DNA of 64,000 bases, taken from the NCBI RefSeq assembly GCF_027158465.1, contig NZ_JAMKYL010000006.1:1-64000 (forward strand). The letters are read 5' to 3'. Shown in pieces: positions 9,264-18,114 of the stretch. The stretch is from Oxalobacter paeniformigenes. GTDB taxonomy: Bacteria > Pseudomonadota > Gammaproteobacteria > Burkholderiales > Burkholderiaceae_D. How positions within the stretch are numbered: the first letter of the stretch is position 1; every line of letters begins with the position of its first letter. The translations under genes and the position numbers were made by a program. The notes below the pieces were generated by a model. That model was not told the origin of the DNA, searched no databases, and saw only the letters and a list, made by a program, of their open reading frames with translations.

Positions 9264-10295
9264 ATGTACTCACTCTCCGACTTCGATTTCGAACTTCCGG
9301 AAACGCTGATCGCACAATATCCTCTGGAAAAACGCAGTGCGTCCAGACTTCTGGTCGTTCACGATGAACAACTGACCGATTCACATTTCCACCATCTGAT
9401 CGATTATCTGGACAAGGACGATCTGCTGGTATTCAACAATACCCGGGTATTGAAAGCCCGTTTCTTCGGCGTCAAGGCCACCGGCGGGAAAATCGAGATA
9501 CTGATCGAGCGTATTCTCGACAACCGGACTGCACTGGCGAAAATCCGTGCATCCAAGTCCCCGAAAGACAACAGTACCATCCTTATCGACGGACAACTCG
9601 ATGTCACTGTGCAGGGACGTCAGGGCGAATTTTACATTTTGCGTTTTCCATCCGATATTTTCGCCATCCTCGAACAATACGGCCATCTGCCGTTGCCTCC
9701 CTATATCGATCGGGCCGCCGATGCCTATGACGAAACCCGTTACCAGACCGTCTTCGCCCGTGAACCGGGCGCTGTCGCCGCGCCGACTGCAGGCCTGCAT
9801 TTCGATGAGGAACTGCTTGACCGGCTTGAGCAGAAAGGCATCAGGACAGCTTATCTGACCCTGCATGTGGGCGCAGGCACTTTCCAGCCGGTCCGAAGCG
9901 AAAATCTGTCGGAACACAAGATGCACACCGAGTGGTACACCATCCCGCAGGAAACCGTCGATGCCGTCAGGGCCGCGAAAGCCGCCGGACGAAAAGTCGT
10001 CGCCGTCGGGACCACAAGTTTGCGCGCACTGGAATCCGCTTCCCGAACAGGGCAACTCGTTGCCGGAAGCAATGAAACAAACCTGTTCATCACACCGGGC
10101 TACCGCTTCCGGACCGTCGATCATCTGGTCACCAATTTTCATTTGCCGAAGTCGACGCTCCTGATGCTGGTATCGGCTTTTGCCGGATATGAACGGATCA
10201 GAAAAGCCTATGCACATGCCATCGCCCAGCGTTACCGCTTCTTCAGTTACGGTGATGCCATGCTCCTTGAACACCGGAACGATATACCCGCCTGA
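9264..10295 (+). CDS. queA: S-adenosylmethionine:tRNA ribosyltransferase-isomerase QueA
   Basis: A 343-residue enzyme that adds the epoxycyclopentanediol moiety from SAM to 7-aminomethyl-7-deazaguanine in tRNA, the step that makes epoxyqueuosine. Family motifs include LSDFDFELPETLIAQYP at the N terminus, LLVFNNTRVLKAR, GAVAAPTAGLHFDEELL, and VGAGTFQPVR. Length is normal. It lies 15 bases before tgt, so the two queuosine steps are in one operon. Confidence 0.96.
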   Translation: MYSLSDFDFELPETLIAQYPLEKRSASRLLVVHDEQLTDSHFHHLIDYLDKDDLLVFNNTRVLKARFFGVKATGGKIEILIERILDNRTALAKIRASKSPKDNSTILIDGQLDVTVQGRQGEFYILRFPSDIFAILEQYGHLPLPPYIDRAADAYDETRYQTVFAREPGAVAAPTAGLHFDEELLDRLEQKGIRTAYLTLHVGAGTFQPVRSENLSEHKMHTEWYTIPQETVDAVRAAKAAGRKVVAVGTTSLRALESASRTGQLVAGSNETNLFITPGYRFRTVDHLVTNFHLPKSTLLMLVSAFAGYERIRKAYAHAIAQRYRFFSYGDAMLLEHRNDIPA

Positions 10296-10310
10296 CTGGA
10301 TACGATACAC

Positions 10311-11438
10311 ATGCTTGAATTTGAACTTGTCAATACAGATGGCAACGCCCGAAGAGGGCGTCTGAAACTGAACCACGGCATCGTGGAAACTCCCATTTTC
10401 ATGCCGGTCGGCACTTATGGGGCCGTCAAGGCCATGTCGCCGGATCTTCTGGAACAGATCGGTGCCCAAATCATTCTGGGCAACACGTTCCATCTCTGGC
10501 TGCGTCCCGGACTGGAGGTCATGAAACAATTCGGCGGACTTCACCGGTTCATCGGATGGAACCGGCCGATCCTGACCGATTCGGGCGGCTTTCAGGTATT
10601 CTCGCTGGGTGCCATGCGAAAAATCAGTGAAGAGGGCGTCCGCTTCGCTTCACCGATCGACGGCAGCAAGCTGTTCCTGTCCCCCGAGATTTCCATGCAA
10701 ATCCAGCATGTGCTCAATTCCGACATCGTCATGCAGTTCGACGAGTGCACTCCATACCTGATCGGCGACAGACCGGCCACGAAAGATGAAGCGGCACAAT
10801 CCATGCGCCTGTCGCTGCGATGGGCCGCACGTTCGAAAAACGAATTCGGACTCAATGAAAATCCGAATGCGCTTTTCGGTATCGTCCAGGGCGGTATGTT
10901 CACCGATCTGAGAGACGAGTCGCTGGCCGGATTGACCGATATCGGTTTTCACGGTATCGCCATCGGCGGTTTGTCCGTCGGGGAACCCAAGGAAGAGATG
11001 TTCCGGATTCTCGAACATATCGGCCCGCGCCTGCCGCAACAGCTCCCGCATTACCTGATGGGTGTCGGAACGCCCGAAGATCTGGTGGCCGGTGTTGCCA
11101 ATGGTATCGATATGTTCGATTGCGTCATGCCGACCCGCAATGCCCGAAACGGATGGCTGTTCACACGTTTCGGCGACATCCGCATCCGCAACGCCCGTTA
11201 CCGTGACGACCAGCGCCCGCTGGACGAAACATGCCAGTGCTATACATGCCGTCATTTTTCACGCGCCTATCTGCATCATCTGGGCCGTGTCGGCGAAATA
11301 TTGGGCGCGCAACTCAGCACGATCCACAATCTGCATTACTACCTGCAGCTGATGGACGAAATGCGCCATGCGATCAGCGAAAACCGTTTCGAACTGTTCA
11401 GGGCGCAATTCCACAGGGATCGGCAACGGGGAATCTGA
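10311..11438 (+). CDS. tgt: tRNA-guanine transglycosylase Tgt
   Basis: A 375-residue zinc enzyme that exchanges guanine-34 of certain tRNAs for preQ1. The substrate-binding Asp is in LTDSGGFQVFSLG, the nucleophile Asp in FDCVMPTRNARNG, and the zinc site in CQCYTCRHFSRAYLHHL (Cys-x-Cys-x2-Cys and a later His). GGLSVGEPKEEM and MGVGTPEDLV are also present. It directly follows queA; the queA-tgt-yajC-secD-secF order is widespread in proteobacteria. Confidence 0.96.
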   Translation: MLEFELVNTDGNARRGRLKLNHGIVETPIFMPVGTYGAVKAMSPDLLEQIGAQIILGNTFHLWLRPGLEVMKQFGGLHRFIGWNRPILTDSGGFQVFSLGAMRKISEEGVRFASPIDGSKLFLSPEISMQIQHVLNSDIVMQFDECTPYLIGDRPATKDEAAQSMRLSLRWAARSKNEFGLNENPNALFGIVQGGMFTDLRDESLAGLTDIGFHGIAIGGLSVGEPKEEMFRILEHIGPRLPQQLPHYLMGVGTPEDLVAGVANGIDMFDCVMPTRNARNGWLFTRFGDIRIRNARYRDDQRPLDETCQCYTCRHFSRAYLHHLGRVGEILGAQLSTIHNLHYYLQLMDEMRHAISENRFELFRAQFHRDRQRGI

Positions 11439-11587
11439 GAATTGCCATCGCACGGATTCAGTATGCGTTCGCCGGAAACGATGCCGCACACCTTGCGTTC
11501 CGGGATGACATCACGCATAAATGCATGAAAATGCGGCACATGGTGCTAGAATCATGAGTTAAACCAAAAATCCGACCTGGAGAATAC

Positions 11588-11914
11588 ATGTTTATCACCA
11601 ACGCTTATGCCCAATCCGCCGCTTCCGGATTCTCTCTGGACAGTATGGGAAGTTTTCTTCCTATTTTGCTGATGTTCGTCGTTCTGTACTTTCTGATGAT
11701 CAGACCTCAACAGAAAAAGCAGAGAGAACAGCGGGACATGTTAAGCGCCCTGTCGGCCGGTGATGAGGTACTCACGGCTGGCGGCATTGTTGGAAAAATC
11801 ACGAAAGTATCCGAAAATTTCATCACGCTGGAAATCGCCGAAGGCACGGAAATCATCGTCCAGAAAGCCTCCGTCGTTTCCATGCTGCCCAACGGCACGA
11901 TCGAAACACTCTGA
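11588..11914 (+). CDS. yajC: Sec translocase accessory subunit YajC
   Basis: A 108-residue single-pass inner-membrane protein that associates with SecDF and SecYEG. One membrane helix at about 23-42 (LPILLMFVVLYFLMIRPQQK) is followed by the conserved QQKKQREQRDMLSALSAGDEVLTAGGIVGKI region. It is preceded by a CTGGAG-type binding site (cctggagaatacatg), and lies 64 bases before secD. Confidence 0.95.
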   Translation: MFITNAYAQSAASGFSLDSMGSFLPILLMFVVLYFLMIRPQQKKQREQRDMLSALSAGDEVLTAGGIVGKITKVSENFITLEIAEGTEIIVQKASVVSMLPNGTIETL

Positions 11915-11978
11915 CCGGCAGACAAACGGCACCGCCTGTTTTCGCACGTATCAGACCATGCATTCCCGACGTTAAATC

Positions 11979-13853
11979 ATGAACCGTTACCCACTCTGGA
12001 AATATATCGTTATTGTCGCCGCGATCATCTTCGGCATCATCTATACACTGCCGAATTTCTTCGGGGAATCGCCTGCTGTTCAGATCAGCAGCGTCCGATC
12101 GACTGTCAAGGTCGATACGCAGATGATGGATCGGGTCGAACGCATCCTCCGCGACAGCCAGATCCCCGTCGACGGGATCTATTTCGATGCCAGCGGCATG
12201 CACTCCACCATCAAGGTCCGTTTCACGAGTACAGACATCCAGTTCAAGGCCAAGGAAGTTCTGGAAAGCAAACTCAATACGGACCCGCAGGATCCGACAT
12301 TCAGTATCGCATTCAATCTGCTGCCCAATACGCCGCAGTGGCTCCAGAGCCTGCATGCCTTGCCCATGTACCTTGGCCTTGATTTGCGTGGTGGTGTGCA
12401 TTTCCTCATGCAGGTCGATGTGGATGCGGCCATCAATTCCCGCATACAGGGTCTCCAGATTTCCGCCAGAAACCTGCTCAGGGAAAACGGTATCCGGTAT
12501 TCCGGTCTCGTTCGGGTACGCGATACGGTAGAACTGCAATTCAATGATCCGCAAACGCGCCAGCGTGCCGAAAAAATCCTCACGGGCCAGCTCTCCGAAA
12601 TCACTTTGCGTGAAGAAGCGGAAGGCAACAAGCTGATCATCGCCCTGAGTGCCGATGCCATCAAACAGATCCGCGAAAACAGCGTCAAACAGAATATTGC
12701 CACGCTGTCCAAACGTGTCAACGAACTGGGTGTGAATGAACCGGTCATCCAGCAACAGGGGGCCGACAGAATCGTTGTCCAGCTCCCGGGTGTCCAGGAT
12801 GTATCCCGCGCCAAGGACATCATCGGCCGTACCGCCACGCTCGAAGTCCGGATGGTCGATGAATCCATTACACGCGGCACGGAAGAAAGTGTCGCCGTAC
12901 CGCTTGGTTCCGAAATTTTCCGCCAGGGCAAGGGCGCTCCGGTCATTCTCTACAAGGAACCCGTTCTGACCGGCGAATATATCTCGAATGCATCTGCCAG
13001 CTTCGACCAGTACCAGCAACCCGCCGTCAGTATCGACCTGAACGGTGATGGCGGCAGAAAGATGCGTCAGGCGACACGCGGCAAAATCGGCAAACTGATG
13101 GCTATCGTCCTGTTTGAAAAAGGGAAGGGCGAAGTCCTGACCGTCGCCTCGATCCGTGATGAACTGGGTTCGAAGTTCCAGATCACCGGCATGGATACGC
13201 CTGAAGCGGCTACCGACCTGGCTCTGTTGCTTCGCGCCGGTTCGCTCGCGGCACCGATGCAAATTATTGAGGAACGGACGATCGGTCCGCAACTGGGTGC
13301 CGAAAATATCACCAAGGGTTTCCTTTCCACGTTATACGGTTTCGTGGCGGTTTCGCTCTTCATGATCGTGTACTACATGGTATTCGGCTTTTTCAGCGTG
13401 ATCGCGCTGTCGGTGAATGTCCTGTTGCTGATCGCCATTCTGTCGCTGATGCAGATCACCCTGACCTTGCCGGGTATTGCGGCTATCGCGCTGGCACTGG
13501 GCATGGCAATCGACTCCAACGTGCTGATCAATGAACGTATCCGTGAAGAATTGCGTGCCAACAACAGTCCGCAAACTGCCATCGCCAACGGCTTCGGTCA
13601 CGCATGGGCAACCATTCTTGACTCCAACGTCACCACTCTGATCGCCGGTGTGGCGCTTCTGGTATTCGGTACGGGACCGATCCGCGGGTTTGCCGTCGTG
13701 CATGTTCTCGGCATTCTGACGTCGTTGTTCTCGTCCGTTTTCGTTTCACGCGGTCTGGCAAACCTCTGGTATGGACGCCGGAAGAAACTGACATCGTTGT
13801 CCATCGGACAGATATGGCGGCCTGATAACACCGCAACGAACGACAAAAAATAG
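11979..13853 (+). CDS. secD: Protein translocase subunit SecD
   Basis: A 624-residue RND-family membrane protein that uses the proton-motive force to help complete protein export. It has one N-terminal helix, a large periplasmic domain with the motif LGLDLRGGVHFLMQVD, and five C-terminal helices. The latter contain GIAAIALALGMAIDSNVLI and NERIREELRANNSPQTAI. Length is in the normal range (about 615-625). It is followed after 27 bases by secF, with which it forms a complex. Confidence 0.96.
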   Translation: MNRYPLWKYIVIVAAIIFGIIYTLPNFFGESPAVQISSVRSTVKVDTQMMDRVERILRDSQIPVDGIYFDASGMHSTIKVRFTSTDIQFKAKEVLESKLNTDPQDPTFSIAFNLLPNTPQWLQSLHALPMYLGLDLRGGVHFLMQVDVDAAINSRIQGLQISARNLLRENGIRYSGLVRVRDTVELQFNDPQTRQRAEKILTGQLSEITLREEAEGNKLIIALSADAIKQIRENSVKQNIATLSKRVNELGVNEPVIQQQGADRIVVQLPGVQDVSRAKDIIGRTATLEVRMVDESITRGTEESVAVPLGSEIFRQGKGAPVILYKEPVLTGEYISNASASFDQYQQPAVSIDLNGDGGRKMRQATRGKIGKLMAIVLFEKGKGEVLTVASIRDELGSKFQITGMDTPEAATDLALLLRAGSLAAPMQIIEERTIGPQLGAENITKGFLSTLYGFVAVSLFMIVYYMVFGFFSVIALSVNVLLLIAILSLMQITLTLPGIAAIALALGMAIDSNVLINERIREELRANNSPQTAIANGFGHAWATILDSNVTTLIAGVALLVFGTGPIRGFAVVHVLGILTSLFSSVFVSRGLANLWYGRRKKLTSLSIGQIWRPDNTATNDKK

Positions 13854-13880
13854 GATTTTGACAGGAAAACAGGATACGAC

Positions 13881-14822
13881 ATGGAATTCTTTCGGATCAA
13901 AAAAGATATTCCCTTCATGCGCCATGCGCTGATTTTCAATATCATTTCATTCATCACCTTTCTGGCAGCCGTATTTTTTCTGTGGCACAAGGGACTTCAC
14001 CTTTCTGTGGAATTCACTGGCGGTACCGTCATGGAAGTCACTTACCAGAAAGCCGCCGATCTGGAGCGCATTCGCGAGACAGTCAGAAAACTCGGCTTCG
14101 GTGACGATTTTCAGGTGCAGAACTTCGGCCGCGCACAGGACGTCATGATCAACCTGCCGATCCAGAAAGACCTGACATCCGCCCAGCAAAGCGAGAAAGT
14201 CATGGCTGCACTCCTTGAGCAGAATCCGGACGCCCATCTCCAGCGTGTCGAATTCGTCGGCCCTCAGGTCGGCGACGATCTGACGCATGACGGACTCATG
14301 GCGCTTGGCATGGTGGTGATCGGCATCATTATCTATCTCGCTTTCCGTTTCGAATGGAAATACGCCGTTTCCGCGATCATCGCGAACTTGCACGATATCG
14401 TCATCATTCTGGGATTTTTTGCTTTTTTCGAGTGGGAATTTTCGCTGTCGGTACTGGCGGCCGTTCTGGCGATTTTGGGGTATTCCGTCAATGAATCCGT
14501 CATCATCTTCGACAGAATTCGCGAAAATTTCCGTATTCTTCGAAAAAAGAGCGTGATGGAAATCGTCAACCACGCGATTACCAGCACCATTTCCCGAACG
14601 ATCATCACCCATGGCTCCACCCAGATCATGGTGTTGTCCATGCTGATCTTCGGTGGCCCGACGCTTCACAATTTCGCGCTGGCGCTCACGATCGGTATTT
14701 GTTTCGGCATTTATTCCTCCGTATTCGTGGCGGCAGCTGTTGCCATGTGGCTGGGTATCAAACGTGAAGACCTTGTCAAACCCGTCAAGGAAAAGGGCAA
14801 TGCCGATGGCGCCGTCGTATAG
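13881..14822 (+). CDS. secF: Protein translocase subunit SecF
   Basis: A 313-residue partner of SecD. It has an N-terminal helix, the conserved FTGGTVMEVTYQK segment in the periplasmic domain, and C-terminal helices with ILGYSVNESVIIFDRIRENF. The latter carries the conserved charged residues of the RND proton path. An AGGA-like site lies upstream of the ATG. It ends the yajC-secD-secF unit. Confidence 0.96.
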   Translation: MEFFRIKKDIPFMRHALIFNIISFITFLAAVFFLWHKGLHLSVEFTGGTVMEVTYQKAADLERIRETVRKLGFGDDFQVQNFGRAQDVMINLPIQKDLTSAQQSEKVMAALLEQNPDAHLQRVEFVGPQVGDDLTHDGLMALGMVVIGIIIYLAFRFEWKYAVSAIIANLHDIVIILGFFAFFEWEFSLSVLAAVLAILGYSVNESVIIFDRIRENFRILRKKSVMEIVNHAITSTISRTIITHGSTQIMVLSMLIFGGPTLHNFALALTIGICFGIYSSVFVAAAVAMWLGIKREDLVKPVKEKGNADGAVV

Positions 14823-14884
14823 GCAAACACATCACCAACCGTTTTCAATTTCAAATTACAGCTCGTATTTATCCGGAGAATCAG

Positions 14885-16138
14885 ATGTACCAACATATTC
14901 AAGTACCGCAGTCCGGTGAAAAAATCACGGTAAATCCCGACTTTTCGCTGAACGTATCCGATCATCCCATCATTCCGTTTATCGAAGGTGACGGCATCGG
15001 TATCGATGTCACGCCCGTCATGCGCAAGGTCATCGACGCCGCTGTCGAAAAAGCCTATGCCGGCAAACGGAAAATCGAATGGATGGAAGTTTATGCCGGG
15101 GAAAAATCCCTCAAGGTATATGGCGAGAATGTCTGGCTGCCGGAAGAAACACTGGATGCCCTGAAAGAATTCGTCATTTCGATCAAGGGACCGCTGACCA
15201 CGCCGATCGGCGGCGGTATCCGTTCCCTGAACGTCGCCATGAGACAGCGGCTTGATCTTTATGTCTGCCTGCGCCCGGTCCGTTATTTTCAGGGGGTTCC
15301 TTCGCCGTTGCGCGAACCGGAAAAAACCGACATGGTCATTTTCCGTGAAAACACCGAAGATATTTATGCCGGTATCGAATGGGCAGAAGGCACACCAGAA
15401 GCACAGAAAGTCATCGACTTTCTGGTTCGTGAAATGGGCGTCAGTCAGATCCGTTTCCCGAAAACATCTGGCATCGGCATCAAACCGGTTTCCCGTGAAG
15501 GTACCGAACGGCTTGTCCGCAAGGCCATCCAGTATGCCATCGACAACGACCGTCCTTCCGTCACACTGGTTCACAAGGGCAATATCATGAAATTCACGGA
15601 AGGCAGCTTCCGTGACTGGGGTTATGCGCTGGCGAAACGCGAGTTCGGTGCCGAAGTGATCGGCAAGGGACCATGGTGCCGCTTCAAAAACCCGAAAACC
15701 GGTCGTGAAATCGTCGTCAAGGATGTACTGGCAGATGCTTTCCTTCAGGAAATCCTGCTGCGTCCGGCCGAATTCAGCGTATTGGCGACATTGAACCTCA
15801 ACGGCGACTATATCTCCGATGCACTGGCCGCACAGGTCGGCGGTATCGGTATCGCTCCGGGAGCAAACATTTCGGATTCCGTCGCCATTTTCGAAGCGAC
15901 ACACGGAACGGCCCCTTCGCTGGCCGGACAGAACAACGTCAATCCGGGTTCGCTGATCCTGTCGGCAGAAATGATGCTTCGTCATATCGGCTGGACCGAA
16001 GCGGCCGATCTGGTCATCGCCTCCATGCAGAAGGCCATTTCGTCCAGACAGGTCACCAGCGATTTCGCACGTCTGATGAGTGACGCACGAGAAGTTTCCA
16101 CGTCCGAATTCGGCAATATCATGATTTCATTCATGTAA
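14885..16138 (+). CDS. icd: NADP-dependent isocitrate dehydrogenase
   Basis: A 417-residue TCA-cycle enzyme of the E. coli Icd type that oxidises isocitrate to 2-oxoglutarate. Motifs: FIEGDGIGIDVTPVM at the N terminus, the isocitrate-binding GGGIRSLNVAMRQRLDLYVC, FRENTEDIYAGIEW, LVHKGNIMKFTEGSFRDWGY, and the NADP-binding ATHGTAPSLAGQNNVNPGSL. It is followed by a hairpin terminator. A CCGGAGAATCAG region supplies the ribosome-binding site. Confidence 0.95.
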   Translation: MYQHIQVPQSGEKITVNPDFSLNVSDHPIIPFIEGDGIGIDVTPVMRKVIDAAVEKAYAGKRKIEWMEVYAGEKSLKVYGENVWLPEETLDALKEFVISIKGPLTTPIGGGIRSLNVAMRQRLDLYVCLRPVRYFQGVPSPLREPEKTDMVIFRENTEDIYAGIEWAEGTPEAQKVIDFLVREMGVSQIRFPKTSGIGIKPVSREGTERLVRKAIQYAIDNDRPSVTLVHKGNIMKFTEGSFRDWGYALAKREFGAEVIGKGPWCRFKNPKTGREIVVKDVLADAFLQEILLRPAEFSVLATLNLNGDYISDALAAQVGGIGIAPGANISDSVAIFEATHGTAPSLAGQNNVNPGSLILSAEMMLRHIGWTEAADLVIASMQKAISSRQVTSDFARLMSDAREVSTSEFGNIMISFM

Positions 16139-16145
16139 AATTTTG

Positions 16146-16176
16146 CCGGGCAGCCCTTGCCGGCTGTCCGGTTTTC
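16146..16176 (+). terminator. Terminator after icd
   Basis: A ten-pair inverted repeat (ccgggcagcc / ggctgtccgg, one G-T pair) with a six-base loop starts 7 bases after the icd stop codon and is followed by a short TTTT tract. The tract is short, so termination may be partial. Confidence 0.6.
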
Positions 16177-16301
16177 GCGTGGCCGTATGTTTCCCGCTAC
16201 CGGTTTCGCATGAAAATCTGTATCGATAAAAAAACGAAAACTTTTTATTGCCGATACAAATTTTCCATCAGTTCGGTTATGATGATTCATCTTGACTGAC
16301 T

Positions 16302-16320
16302 GTTAATGATAACAATTGTC
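16302..16320. promoter_or_regulatory. Possible Fur-like box upstream of the FAH-family gene
   Basis: The 19 bases gttaatgataacaattgtc match the classical E. coli Fur consensus at 15 of 19 positions by my count. They lie about 90 bases before the FAH-family start, in a 272-base intergenic region with no gene. The match may be chance in AT-rich DNA; a TTGACT element immediately upstream could belong to an overlapping promoter. Confidence 0.3.
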
Positions 16321-16410
16321 CGGTCAGACGCCGGACATTTAGTTTCCGGCTTTATGGAATATCATTTTCATGTCCCTGACGGGGACCTGAATGTTTATTA
16401 AGGAGAGAAG

Positions 16411-17184
16411 ATGAAAACTTGGGTACGCTTTCAACAAGGCGATGCAGTCAAATTCGGCACGCTGGAAGGAGACACGATTTCCGTTTATAACGGCAATATG
16501 TTCGACAATCCGCAACCTGCCGGCGAATCGGTCAAACTGGCCGATGTCAAGTTGCTGACGCCTTGCTCGCCCAGCAAAATGATTCTGTTGTGGAACAACT
16601 TCTATGCACTGTCAGCCAAACTGGGCGTCGCCATTCCGGAAGAACCGCTCTATCTCCTGAAACCAAGCACTGCCTATATCGCTGACGGCGACGTGGTCAG
16701 GAAACCGAATTCCTATGACGGCAAGGTCGTCTATGAAGGCGAACTGGGTATCGTAATCGGCAAACGCTGCAAGGAAGTCTCCGAAGCCGACGCAAAAGAT
16801 TATATTTTCGGCTATACCTGCTCCAACGACGTTACCGCCGGCCAGTTGATCCAGAAAGATCCGACTTTCGCACAGTGGACCCGTGCCAAGGGTTTCGATA
16901 CCTTCGGTTCCTTCGGCCCGGGTATCGTTTCCGGTATCGACAATCCGAACACACTGGTCATCAAAACCATTCTGAACGGTCAGGAACGCCAGAATTATCC
17001 TGTCAGCGACATGATTTTCCCGCCGTTCAAGCTCGTCAGCATGATTTCCCATGACATGACGCTCGAACCGGGCGACATCATCTCCTGCGGTACGTCCGTC
17101 GGTGTCGGTTCCATGAAACCCGGCAGCACCGTTGAAGTTGTCATCGATGGTGTCGGTCATCTGGTCAACAAGTACGAAGCCTGA
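16411..17184 (+). CDS. Fumarylacetoacetate hydrolase (FAH) family protein
   Basis: A 257-residue enzyme with the FAH fold. Metal ligands typical of the family are visible: the Glu pair in VVYEGELGIVIGKR and the downstream Asp in GYTCSNDVTAGQLIQKDP. The GFDTFGSFGPGIV and SCGTSVGVGSMKPGSTVEV segments are also family hallmarks. Members cleave C-C bonds in acyl-pyruvates or decarboxylate oxaloacetate; the substrate here is not certain. It has a strong site AAGGAGAG just before the ATG and is monocistronic, with terminators on both sides. Confidence 0.85.
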   Translation: MKTWVRFQQGDAVKFGTLEGDTISVYNGNMFDNPQPAGESVKLADVKLLTPCSPSKMILLWNNFYALSAKLGVAIPEEPLYLLKPSTAYIADGDVVRKPNSYDGKVVYEGELGIVIGKRCKEVSEADAKDYIFGYTCSNDVTAGQLIQKDPTFAQWTRAKGFDTFGSFGPGIVSGIDNPNTLVIKTILNGQERQNYPVSDMIFPPFKLVSMISHDMTLEPGDIISCGTSVGVGSMKPGSTVEVVIDGVGHLVNKYEA

Positions 17185-17201
17185 TCCGCGAACGATACGG
17201 A

Positions 17202-17238
17202 AACGGCAGGCAGCCAGTCGGCTGTCTGCCGTTTTTTT
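17202..17238 (+). terminator. Rho-independent terminator after the FAH-family gene
   Basis: A twelve-pair stem (cggcaggcagcc / ggctgtctgccg, one G-T pair) with a four-base loop is followed by seven T residues. It begins about 20 bases after the stop codon. Confidence 0.9.
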
Positions 17239-17416
17239 ATCAGGTTCGCCAATCTCATTCCTGTCGTGATTTTCACCTATCTTCAGTTAATTTACGTCAA
17301 AACACCGGCAACAAACTGTTACACAATACCTGCCCTAACCCCTTACGCACCGGTTTTCACCACCTTATACTATTTCCTGACACATTCATGATCCATTCGC
17401 CCTGAAAGGAAATCGT

Positions 17417-17929
17417 ATGAAAAAACTCAACAAACTTCTTGTCGCAGGCCTCACCGCCGCCGGACTGTGTGCCGCCGGCATCACGACAGGTGCATTTGCG
17501 CAAACCCAATCCACCGACAACGACGATTATGTCGGCTGCCCCGCAGGCGGTCCCGGCCCTGGTTATGGTTATCATGCCCGTGCCCATGAACGCTGGAAAG
17601 ACTATCACCACCAGCGTCGTACCGCGTTGCATGACAAACTCAAACTGAATGCCGAACAGGAAAAAGCGTGGGCTGACTATACAGCCGTCGCCGACAAGAA
17701 TCTGGAAGCATGGAAGCCGGTTCGCCGCGCCGATCTCGAAAAAATGACCTCTCCGGAAAGAATGCAGGCGATGATCGACCGGATGAAAGCCCACGAACAG
17801 GCTCTGACCGATCAGCTGGCTGCACTGAAAACCTTCTATGCGACGCTGACACCCGAACAGCAGAAAACGTTCGACAGCGAATCCATGTACTATCCGCGCT
17901 TCCGCCGTGGCGGCCCGGCACGGCGCTGA
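17417..17929 (+). CDS. Spy/CpxP-like periplasmic protein
   Basis: A 170-residue secreted protein. Residues 1-27 form a signal peptide ending in GAFA, cleaved before QTQS. The mature part is helical and charged, with a Gly/Pro-rich lead (GGPGPGYGYHA). It carries the LTPEQQKTFD motif near the C terminus that defines the LTXXQ (Spy/CpxP) family, and a degenerate earlier copy (KLNAEQEKAWADY). Family members are periplasmic chaperones or envelope-stress sensors. It is monocistronic, with an AAAGGAAA site before the ATG and a terminator after it. The exact function is inferred. Confidence 0.8.
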   Translation: MKKLNKLLVAGLTAAGLCAAGITTGAFAQTQSTDNDDYVGCPAGGPGPGYGYHARAHERWKDYHHQRRTALHDKLKLNAEQEKAWADYTAVADKNLEAWKPVRRADLEKMTSPERMQAMIDRMKAHEQALTDQLAALKTFYATLTPEQQKTFDSESMYYPRFRRGGPARR

Positions 17930-17954
17930 TCCGTCGATGCGACGGTATTTTCTG

Positions 17955-17984
17955 AAAAACGCCTGACATCGTCAGGCGTTTTTT
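17955..17984 (+). terminator. Rho-independent terminator after the Spy-like gene
   Basis: An eight-pair GC-rich stem (cgcctgac / gtcaggcg), extended by A-T pairs, has a three-base loop and is followed by a run of T. Confidence 0.9.
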
Positions 17985-18114
17985 GTACCAATTCCATCGT
18001 ATTGCCGCAAAGCGCCTCGCAATCGCACCATTCAATACAGACAAACAGTATAATTTCTTTTTAAAGCCTTACAGGGCGCTCTGACATATTGTTTTAATAC
18101 CGTTTTCTATTTTC

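Noticed and set aside
9381..10544. 387-codon open frame antisense to queA and the start of tgt
   Set aside because: Shadow of strongly coding sense genes; the translation has no recognisable domain and an odd composition.
11853..13292. 479-codon open frame antisense to secD
   Set aside because: secD is unmistakable on the plus strand; the reverse frame is open only because of codon bias.
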